From: Symsagittifera roscoffensis
Taxonomy: Eukaryota; Xenacoelomorpha; Acoela; Convolutidae
Direction of reading: 5' to 3'
Length of the DNA: 64,000 nt
NCBI RefSeq assembly: GCF_963678635.1
Contig: NC_087067.1
Coordinates: forward strand, 53,000,233-53,064,232
Made by a program: the position numbers and the translations under genes
Notes under the pieces: model-generated
The model's input: only the letters and a program-made list of their open reading frames with translations
What the model was told of the DNA's origin: nothing
Databases searched by the model: none
Shown here: positions 23,462 to 33,200 of the stretch, piece by piece
Layout of the letters: the number at the start of each line of letters is the position of its first letter
Numbering within the stretch: the stretch's first letter is position 1

Positions 23462-23530
23462 ACTGAAAGTGACAGGGAAGCAATTCCCCTGGAACTTATC
23501 CTAAATCCTTCATTATTATTATTATTATTA

Positions 23531-23823
23531 ATTGAATTTTTCAGTCTTTTTCTTCTATGTCTTTTTTTTCAAGATCTTGAAACGCACTGTTTTTGTTGTA
23601 TCGCAACTGTTGCTAAGCTTCGCCTCTGTGTTAAATGTTTTTTCGATCAAATGGCCTCGGTTTGCAATGCTGTTTTTCTTCACTCCTGCAATTTTTCGAA
23701 CATTTGCCTTTTTTTCTAGCTTAAAAATCTTTTCGACCTAAATGATTTCAGCTTGATTTTATTGGCTTACTCACCTAATTTTGGGTCGTTTGAGGGAACC
23801 ATAATTTGAATGTTCTCCGGATT
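23531..23823. other. Left flank of the giant element
   Basis: T-rich sequence between the LINE tail and the LTR; nothing recognised. The last bases before the LTR are CTCCGGATT. Confidence 0.4.
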
Positions 23824-24744
23824 TGTAACATTCGCCCGGAAGATACATATCGACGGATAACAAAACTAAGTCTTAAGACGACTGGCTAGCGTCTAAACAG
23901 AGCTTTGCATGTTTTTCACCGTCTCTACCAAGCCAGTACTTTTCGGTGGTCTTTCTTACATCAGGCTGACAAAAACGTTACTGTTCTCCGGCTTCGACCA
24001 GAACGCTCAAATTAACTGAATTACATGCGAAATTAGTGAGCTCATGGCTGGGTCTCTGTATCCCCAGACCACGAGGTCACTCCTAAAAACAGGGCTACTA
24101 CTTATCATATTACTATTGTTTTTGTTCAGTAGATAAAAATCATCATCTCCATCGAAGATGGATCAACCCTTTCCCCCAACTCCTAGCACCTCATCCTTGT
24201 CAAAACTAATCAAAATATCAGTTAAATTCAAGTCAGGACATGACAGGATGCTAAAAGTTTATGTGAGTTAATAAAAGTTTCCGTCCCGAGACCCTTCCGG
24301 ATTCTTGAATCCGCCGAATCAAGCTCCTTACTCTTGATTTCTTGCTAATCCGGAAGGCTGGTTCTCACCCTTCACCGTTGTTGGCAACGGTCTTGCAACT
24401 ATTGTAGCAGCACAATAGTTGCAACTCGGAGCGTTCTCTGCTATTCTGTAGTTCGTTGTCGTTTTCCAATCTCGATTTTCGTACTGTTCGCAATCGCAGA
24501 TAAAAGTTGTTCTGTTTTTTACTCGCTTTTTTGTTAAAATGGCCGTTTCAGCATTTCTCAGAAACGTGACGTCATCATTCGAATTTTTGAAAATTTAAAA
24601 TACTAGAATATTCTAGCCCTCACCGTTTGGCTAAACGTTCCAATAACGTCGCTAATCCTTCGAAATCATCAACTCGGAAGGCTTACTGCTCAAAATTCGA
24701 ATCCTGCATAAATTGCATTTTGGCCATTCTGGTCGAATGTCACA
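23824..24744 (-). repeat. 3' LTR of the giant element
   Basis: 921 bp. Seen differences from the other LTR are at about 23833, 23878, 24165 and 24392. It contains a 13-bp perfect hairpin at 24394-24425 (arm TTGCAACTATTGT, loop AGCAGC). It also has an inverted pair CCTTCCGGATT / AATCCGGAAGG near 24290-24357. The terminal inverted repeat is TGT(A/G)ACATTC. Confidence 0.93.
24567..24616 (-). promoter_or_regulatory. CRE and heat-shock-like palindromes in the LTR
   Basis: TGACGTCA at 24567-24574 is a perfect cAMP-response/ATF-CREB palindrome, and CTAGAATATTCTAG at 24603-24616 is a 14-bp perfect palindrome containing the heat-shock-factor arrangement GAAnnTTC. In the sense of the element they lie about 130-180 nt into the LTR, where a U3 enhancer is expected. 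Function is inferred from the motifs only. Confidence 0.45.
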
Positions 24745-24757
24745 TACTCCCCGGACA
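24745..24757 (-). promoter_or_regulatory. Polypurine tract at the 3' LTR
   Basis: In the element's sense the sequence directly before the LTR is TGTCCGGGGAGTA. The GGGGAG run is the best candidate for the primer of plus-strand DNA synthesis. The same core recurs inside pol at 35518, 38005, 38071 and 38137. Confidence 0.55.
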
Positions 24758-25563
24758 GTCCGGTCAATGTCCTCATTGAATCGCGCAATGTTCTAAATGG
24801 TTACAGTGTCATCGAACAGAATTTACAAAATGCACGAACTTACTTTTATCTACGTCACATCGACTCACTGCAGAATATAAATGGCATCATACTACATCAC
24901 TATAGCCTTCAAATTCTTTCATTAATCTGCACATTGAGGATATGACTTAAGATAAAACATATTTTCTGACTTCCAGTGTCAATGTCCCGATTGAAACTTT
25001 TTCTCCTAGATTTAAAAGGTGTTGGCTTGCAGCACAGTCCTGCCAACCAACAAGCTAAAATTATCCTACTATGCTCCTTCCCTTCAGAAATCTTGCTTGT
25101 CTATTGTCCTGAGTATTAAAACTAAGAAACTTTGTGGTTAGAAAGAACAATGCAACAACCTCCCTCCTCAAGAAGTTACTCAAGTTTTTCATGTCACCAC
25201 AAAGTTATCAGTCTTCCTAAGTGATTAAAAACAATCATGCAGGCTGGAATATTTAAATATACTCTTCCCTCAAGCCTTTCTAAATAAATAATAAGTGAGT
25301 GTCTCTAAAGCCACTTCAACTAAAACCAAAATGCAAATTTATAAATGCAACAATTCCAAAACTCAACTAAATGTTTCAGTTTTCAATTACAACTTGGTTG
25401 CTTGGTTTCTCACTTGAGTTTTTCACACACATAAAACAATTCTCAGTTTTAACTTTTCTTCATCATCCCTTTGTTTTCTTCTTTTTTCGTCGTTTAGAAG
25501 TTCTAAAACTTCTAAATTCTTCTAATTTTCTTTCTTGCTGCCTCTTGTTTTCTCGACCATTCG
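24758..25563 (-). other. 3' untranslated region of the giant element
   Basis: About 800 bp between the ORF4 stop and the polypurine tract, with no coding signal that I can support. Confidence 0.5.
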
Positions 25564-27204
25564 TCAATGCTCCATTTCCTCCTCCTGTGACACTGACTCC
25601 GCACTCTCGGTTTCCGTGTCTTGTAGCACGTCATTGACTATCCTGACGCTGTTGGAAGCCGTCCTCCAACACTTCTGCTCTTCCACCCTCTGTTTACAGC
25701 AAGGTAGGGGATCCACGTTTGATTCTCTGTTTCTACAGAAGCTGTTGTGGAGACACAACGTCACGTTTCTCTCCAAATCTTCTTTCAGCATCTCTGCCTT
25801 CTCATTTCCACTACGCTCGCTCGTCCTGGAAATTCTTTTCACAGCGGTGGTCACTGCATTCCGATGGGTCACGAAAGCTCGCTTGAAAGCTCCTGCCCCA
25901 ATGTCCAGCTGATATTCACTGTACACTCTGCCATGTTTCGACATATGCTTTTTCGCATACTCGTACAACCATGCAGTCATGTTAGCTCTGAACCATGGCA
26001 TCAATCGTTTTCTTGCCCATATCTTCTTCACTTCCATCGGAATGTTTAGAACCTTGCACATTGTCTCAAAAAGATCTAAATCTTTTAGACAATCTAATTT
26101 CTGCAATTGTTCTCTCGTCGGTGCCTCCTGTCTATTATTTTCTCTCACATGAGCTTCCAGCCATCGTATCGCCATCATAACTCCCACTATCACTATTGTT
26201 ATGGGCTGTGATGAATCTGGTAAACCCATGGAGAGCAGCTCTCCAGAGTCCCAGATCAACACCAAATTACTACGCTTGGGATACCACCAGGTCTGCAGCA
26301 AGCAGTGGCAAGGAAACTCGTCATGTGTCAACATGATGCTCCTCCAATTGCGTTTTCCTGAAGCTTCCAGCAATGGTTCCACTTCCATCATCACTCGGTG
26401 GATTTCATCATTCTCATCTACTGCATTGTAATCTGTGACAGTTGATCCTCTCTGTTTCTGTTTTTCAAAGTCACTGAAGTTCCCGCTCACATATCCCATG
26501 AACTTCTTTCCTAGTATTGACTCCAACTCCTCTTTGGTTCTCTCTGGAACTGCTGAGAACATCTTACATAGTAACTCGTAAGACTTTTCAGACATTCTCG
26601 CCAATCTCACGCACTTTGGCACTGAGAAAGCTTGATCCACGATCGTTCTTGTACTCTTCACGTCCACAGCCACGAAATGTACAGGGTATCTGCTCTTGCA
26701 CATTGGAGCCAACGTTGAACCCACCAAATATCGTGCTCCTGATGGTCTACAATAAGTTTCGCTGTGTCTGATGCTCATCTCCGTTTCGATTGCTTCCCTC
26801 CATTTTCCTATATACTTCTGCTCAGTCTGCAGAACTCCTGGGAATACTTCTACGCTGATGGCTGTGACCATCTCATGTTTCTGTTCTAGATTCAATAGTG
26901 ACTCTAAAGAACCAAACATGCTGTAGAATCCTAGTGCTGTCACTAGATTCACATCGGTTCCTCCATGGCAATCTGCTATCAGTTCCGTTTCCGTTCTTGC
27001 TTTCATCACTACATTTCCAAACAATACCGTCAACTGCTTGTGTTGTTTCTCCAGGGTTTTCACACAGTCTAGACTTCCACAAACGTGACCCTCTAGTCCA
27101 CAGACTTCCGCCAGACAGCTACCAGGTTTGACCCAGTCTTCTGGTCCCCAGCCAGGCAACTCCACTCTATCTTCTCCGTTGCTCTTAGAGGCTGTTATCA
27201 TCAC
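25564..27204 (-). CDS. ORF4 of the giant element, with a degenerate SGNH-like module
   Basis: A 546-codon frame; the first ATG is at 27201, the open frame begins with GTG at 27204. It lies in the same frame as ORF3, separated by one TGA (27237-27235) and ten codons, so it may be the C-terminal part of ORF3 reached by readthrough, or cut off by a recent nonsense change. Residues about 289-350 parallel ORF3 residues about 813-880: SIMLTHDEF versus KIMVVANSEF, and QPITIVIVG versus NPITIVFAG. The module is therefore a diverged duplicate that has lost the catalytic Asn-Asp pair (GVMM in place of GIND). I see no transmembrane or signal segment. Function unknown. Confidence 0.7.
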   Translation of the reverse strand: MMITASKSNGEDRVELPGWGPEDWVKPGSCLAEVCGLEGHVCGSLDCVKTLEKQHKQLTVLFGNVVMKARTETELIADCHGGTDVNLVTALGFYSMFGSLESLLNLEQKHEMVTAISVEVFPGVLQTEQKYIGKWREAIETEMSIRHSETYCRPSGARYLVGSTLAPMCKSRYPVHFVAVDVKSTRTIVDQAFSVPKCVRLARMSEKSYELLCKMFSAVPERTKEELESILGKKFMGYVSGNFSDFEKQKQRGSTVTDYNAVDENDEIHRVMMEVEPLLEASGKRNWRSIMLTHDEFPCHCLLQTWWYPKRSNLVLIWDSGELLSMGLPDSSQPITIVIVGVMMAIRWLEAHVRENNRQEAPTREQLQKLDCLKDLDLFETMCKVLNIPMEVKKIWARKRLMPWFRANMTAWLYEYAKKHMSKHGRVYSEYQLDIGAGAFKRAFVTHRNAVTTAVKRISRTSERSGNEKAEMLKEDLERNVTLCLHNSFCRNRESNVDPLPCCKQRVEEQKCWRTASNSVRIVNDVLQDTETESAESVSQEEEMEH

Positions 27205-27234
27205 ATTATATATGATGTTGAGGTCACGCAGGTT

Positions 27235-30200
27235 TCAGTCCGCATTCAGTTCCCTCTGTATGTCCTGTGTCGCCCGTAATTTTGAGTCAGCGTTGGGACT
27301 AGGACACCACGATGGCTTCATCAATTCCCACACTGCCATCAAGCTCGTTCTCAGTAATTCATCTGAGAATCCCAACCCAAATTCCACTCTCTTGTCGGAT
27401 TTTGGTACTGAAGGTGCAGTCACCTCTTCTTCCAAGACCAATCCCAATTTGGCCTGTGGATTGTTAACGCTCTTAGTCGTCACAATTCTGGACGTCCAGA
27501 ATCTTAGTAACACCGCCTGCTCATAATCAAAGAAGCAATCACGTATGTCTTCACTCAGGAAAGGATTGTACGCTATCCCTATGATCCCGGATACATAGCT
27601 ATATGACTTCTTCTTGATCGGTCCACAGTATTCACTGGATTTCGGCAAGGCTCCCATAGATTCTTTAGTGAGCCTCAACTCCTTGTTTGAGAATCTCCTG
27701 ATCTCGTCTATCTTTTTCATGGGTTCCAATTCTTCAGGTTCTTTCATGTTCACCCTCATCGGTTTACTTTGCTGCATATCCAGCATTGCTAGTAAGAACA
27801 TGGCTTTCGTTCGCTCATCGCCTTCCTTCAACATCCTAACACAAGTGCTCAATGCAGGCACCGAGATCTGCTCTATCAGGAATCGAATGAAACAGAGAGC
27901 GTCTCTCCGCTTCGCACACGCCACCGCCGCCCCCTCCTGGACTATCAGATCCCTCAGATTCGTCATAAGGAAAACCTTTTCCTCCTTTGATCTCTTCCCT
28001 TCTTCCGAATCATACTCTTCGCGAGTCAGTCCCATCATGCACCAGGCGAGCCTGAGTTGTAATTCTGTCCTTACGTAAGGTACTGCCACGAGAGCATGTA
28101 TTCTTGGCGTAGTCCTCATTTCTTCTTCGAAATACCTCAATACTACTGCTTTCCATGGAAGGCTCACTAACTGCTCGATCGTCTCCGCCTCTACGTCAGA
28201 CGACGCCAAAGTTCCATACGCCTTCTGCTTGAGGGTGGTGCCTTGCAACATCATTTCCAGATAACCCTCCATGGCTTTTTCGTCTTCCAGGGCCACTACA
28301 TACCCTCTAGCCGAGTTCCGGTATTCCAACATCTCCATGTATCCACCGGTGGGTTCATCTATCGACACTGTCTCCGACACTGTTAGTCGGTTGTATTCCA
28401 CTGGTGTCAGTTGTCCTGCAACACTCCCTTTTCCATGATTCATGGGAGATGGTTTGAAGTCCCTCATTTTACTCTCTCCACATTGACTGAGTATTTCCAT
28501 TTCTAAAGTTGCTCCAGTCAGAGTGCGGTCACTCCTTTTGGATTTATAACCGGTTGACTTTATCCCCGCCATTAGAATGGGTGGCACCATCGCTATATCA
28601 GTTAATATTCTATCTGTGCCAGACAATTGATAATCACCTTGCCCCAAATCCATGACTTCCTCGACTCGTTTTCTTTTCGCTGAGTTACCAGCTTTCATCG
28701 ATATTTCCGAATCCACTTTCGTCTTTCCAATCCTCCTCGGCATCACTCTGCTGCCTAACTTCATTTTCATCGCATTGATTTTATCAATCACCATTTTCGA
28801 TCGCATCGTTCCTCTCCTGGTCCTTGACAGGTACACCACCTCTCCTTCATTATCCTGCGGTGTCATCTTGATGGGAGAATTCGCTTCACTCTCATCAGTG
28901 GCTGAGTCGATCAATAACTCACTCAGTCTCCCTTCACACTCATCAAGCTTGTCAAGTACTTCTCTCATCAAGGGTTGATTGAGACCTGTTTTGAGAATGG
29001 ACTGGGTCCCATAGCTCTGAATCACAGTCCAGACTTCTTCCATGAACGCCACTCTGTCCAGCTTACATCCCGTCCTACTCTCGTGGTCTCGATGATGTAC
29101 TTCCCATTCTTCTTCAGGTAGCGTTCCCAAGAAAGGTACTCTGGCTGAGGCCTCTATTCTTCTCCTCCGAGGTGATTCCATGAGGATTCTCTGATCGTTA
29201 TTTCTTGTATTGCCAGGAGAGCTGCTCTCCGGCAAATTCCGTTTCATCTCCTCAAAGGCTGACGGAGGTTCCAGTGTCGAGATGCCTTCATCCGCTGGCT
29301 CAGTCGTTTCCAACGTGTCTGCATTATTCTCAAGATCACTGAAGATATTGAAATCCAGGCTGGATGTTCCTCCTGTCGATGCCCTGTCGTCCTCCCCACC
29401 AGCTTGATCTTGTTGCATGGGTTCTTCAGTCTGACGGTTTCCACCCTGTCCGTCATCTCCTTCTGACTTGTCCCTATTCGAGTTCGATGGTCCTTGTTTG
29501 TCATTGTCAGCTTCTTCCTGGAATCTCGGTATGAGCAATGTACCGGCTGATTTATCTTCCTCTTCTCCATGGACCACTTTGATTTCTTCGCAGCCGAAGG
29601 GTGCTAGGAAAATTCTCGTCTGCAATACTCCAGCAGCTTTCATCTCTTTTCTCACACTGGTCAGGATTACTGAGGCTTCAGGCAATTCAGTCCTGCCTCT
29701 CATCCTCATTGGAGCTAAGCCTAGTCCCCTCCATTCCTCATCAAATCCTTCAGGCTTGGGAGTAGCAGCGTTGCTTATTCGCCTTCTCGTCGCTTGATCC
29801 GTGTACGCAAATCGTGTGTACTGTAACACGGCGGCATTTATCCCCACGAAGTATGGATCCATCGTCGCCGAGAAATTCCCTACTCTCCTTTCATTGGTTT
29901 CGAATGCTCTCAACCTAGGAGTTTGTACTACGGAGACTGCTCCGAGCAACATCCTTCTTATCAGAGGGAATTCAGGGATTGCTTCGGGTAGCTTCTTGTA
30001 ATCGCCCCAGTCCTTCGTCTCTTCTCTCACCTTGTGATACGCTGCTGTGAGACGAGGCACTCTGGTCATTTTGCCATTCGTTTTGTCATAGGGCCTCAGA
30101 TTCCAAAGCTTTGGAAACACCTCGATGTGCCCTCTTTCTACTTCTCCCATGCGGTCACAGAAGTGATCGTCAAAATTGATGACTGTCATCTCTGGCTCCG

Positions 30201-33200
30201 ATATTTTCGCAAATAACAGATCTTCACTCATGAGCTCTCGCAATGCGTGCTGCTCACACCAGTTCAGTGTACTACCGTCCACTGCCGATATGAGGTTCAG
30301 GTGCAACACCGACCTCCTATATGCTTCCACTTTAACGTCAGGGAACGCAAAGGTGACTGCTGGTCCATAGATCACTGTCACGAACTCCGTGACTCCTCTG
30401 ATCAGCGCCAAGGGATCGATTCTCATAGCTAAGCTCAAATCTGTTAACAGCGGCATGCCTCCAACATGTCGTCTAACATCTTCCTCTCTTTCAATTGTCT
30501 CGTCTTCTCCGGTTCCAAAGCGATTTTGCTGCAAGAGATACTGGATAAGAGTGTGTCTCAGATCTCTTATTTTGTTCCACGAGTCTGTGGATTTCTTCAT
30601 ATCCAGATTCCTCACTCTCTCTTTCATCTGCTCTGGACAACGTGCCAGTTTCATCAGTCCTCCCAAGTTTCCGTGGGTTATTGCGATCAATGTCAGAAGT
30701 CCATCTAGTCGCAGGTTCTGTATTCCATCCGTAAGCAGTATCACCGGTCCTTTCACGAAATTCTCCGCTCCAAATGTCACAAACAGGGCTATTAATTCCA
30801 CTATCGATACTTTCACTACCGCTTGGAGGAATTCCTTTATCAAGTAGTGCGAGACTTTCGGGTAGACTTTTGCCAAGAAGGACGCGGTCCATCCGGCTCC
30901 CAACCCTTCTAGCATGCTGTCTGTCCTTTCAAATCCCTCCTGTCCTTTCACTTCCTGGGTCCAGAAGGTTTCCAGAGTAATCTGACACATTCTGTTCACG
31001 AACTCAGCTGTCTTTTCTCCGGCATTTTCCGCCAGGTTCACCTCCTTCAACAAGTAGGCGTGTATCTTAGTGATCATTACTGGGCCTTGCTGAAAAGCAT
31101 CTGCACCCAATGCCGCTACTCTCGGATTCAGGTGTAGCCACTGGTTTGCTTCCGGCTTGGTTCTCAGCACCATCGCTTCCAGATGAGCTCTCGTCTCCAG
31201 TGAATTTTTTCTTCTCGTGTCTTCACTCGCCACTTCCATTGCTCGGAACCACAAGTCGTTGGACATCGCCGTGATCACTCGATGGTCGTCATCTATTCCT
31301 GGTTTCAGTTTGAGTTGCCGACTGAAGTTGGACAGTTCCAACCCCAGCACTTCGTCCAACACCAACATGTGTAACGCGTGGTCCTTGAACCCTCTCATCG
31401 CGTTTGAGATATCTGACCATACTGCCGGCAGTTCAGCCTTAAGTGGCCTCAGGTTCTCCATTTCTATCATGCGATTCGGGGCTGATATGATCACATCATA
31501 TTTTCCCTCCGAAAGTAAGGCTACCATTGCATACACAAATTTCAGTCCATCCGGGAGATATGCATATCCCGGAGACAACGCAAATACTACTCTCAACGTC
31601 ACTTTATTGAATGATCCCTCCTTTGTCGCGTCTACCACTTCACCCATTGACTCCAGGATGTCTTTTATCGCTGGCCATACTGCGTTTTCTGCTGTTGCAG
31701 GATCTCTGAGCCTGCTCAGAAAACCTCTACTGTGTAGATGGTCATTGATGCCAGCAAACACAATCGTTATCGGGTTCATTTCTGTCTGCCTTTGTACCCC
31801 TATAGCCAATAACACTGATTGCAATAGGTCTAGGTCAACTGCGGCCAGCATTATGACGTCCGGCCAAAACAAAGACTTAGAGGTGTACACGAACTCTGAA
31901 TTCGCTACTACCATGATTTTGGCCTTTCTCATCTCTGCTTTGTCGTAGGCGGCGAAGATGGTCTCATCTTTCTTTATCGCTGTCAATCCGCCATATCTCT
32001 GGGCATCACCATCTTGGTTCACTAGTTTTGGGTACACTCTCTCCTTCACATGACCAGGTGGTGTCGTCAATTGCCTAAATATCTTCACGTGTTGTCCAAT
32101 CGGCGCTCTCGCCGTCAGGAATCTTCCTGGCCTTTCTTCACGATTCCTCTCATCATGGTTCAATCTCACATCTTGCAACGGTCTTGCATTCACAGGTCCT
32201 ATTGTGTTGTTGGAGGGCAGTCCCTCCAAGTCGGCAAACCTCAAGGCCGTCGTGGAGCTGAAATTTATGCTAGCGGCTATCAACCAGTCTACGCCGGTTA
32301 TCGAGTACAATCTGCTGACGGATAGCGTCGCTCCATTCAGCATCCTCCTTGCATCTTCGATGAAGCTCACTCTCTGTAGGTCCAGCTTCATTAGTTCTTC
32401 TTTGTATATATGCCAAGGAGACGGTATGGATCGCGACCACATCAATGAGCCTCTGCTCGGTCTCTCCTCTCGACTGGTACTCGTCGTCTCCGATCTAGTG
32501 TCCGATCTGGATGTGCCTGCTACTTCCTCGATTGGTTGGTTGACAGGTCCTATCCTTTTCCTAGGATGGATTGTCCTCCTCATCGGTGCTTCTCCCAACC
32601 GATCTTGTACGTCTGTTCTTCGACCTGGTTCACTGGAGCTTTGTTGCCGGTAATTTATGGCGGCTGGGACCGTACCCAAGCGTGTTTCCAGGTTAGGAGG
32701 CACAAAGGTGGTGATCACCGTATCACTCACCGTTCCCTCTTCCTTCAGCACTCCTGTGTCAAAGAGTTCTGCTTCCAGCTCATCCAACCGTTCTTGGAAG
32801 ACTCGATTCAACCAAGCTTGTCCTTCGACACTGTCGAAGTGGATGCCATCTGTGGTCAGTCTGGCTTGATCCATGGCTCTCAATTCATGTTCAATGTCCA
32901 TGAGGATCATTCTTCCGGCATTTCGATTTGCTAGGTTTCTCAAGATGTTGTTCCATCTCATGACTCCCTCGTTGTGCCTTCTTCCTGATGCTGTCAGGCT
33001 TCTTGCGTTCATTGGCACCGTGCAAACGGTCAGTACCGCGCAACTGAACTTCTGCCAGAGAGTAGTAAACAAACACACCATCATTGCTTCCCACAGTGCT
33101 TCCTGCTCATCTGATCCTCTGGAGATGTCATTCGTCCCAACTAAGATCATCACATTGGGTATCTTCCCTGGATTCATCAGCTCCACCATGCGATATAATT

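Larger units (their letters stand above)
19533..23530 (+). mobile_element. CR1/Jockey-like LINE, full length with tandem 5' UTR monomers
   Basis: A complete layout: two 67-bp 5' UTR monomers, an intact ORF1 (19676-20563), ORF2 with endonuclease and RT, a short 3' UTR and a (TTA)n tail at about 23509-23530. The tail and the 3' UTR resemble those of the relic at 49855-50800 on the opposite strand, so both are one family. ORF2 has in-frame stops and a damaged catalytic box, so the copy is inactive despite the intact ORF1. Confidence 0.85.
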
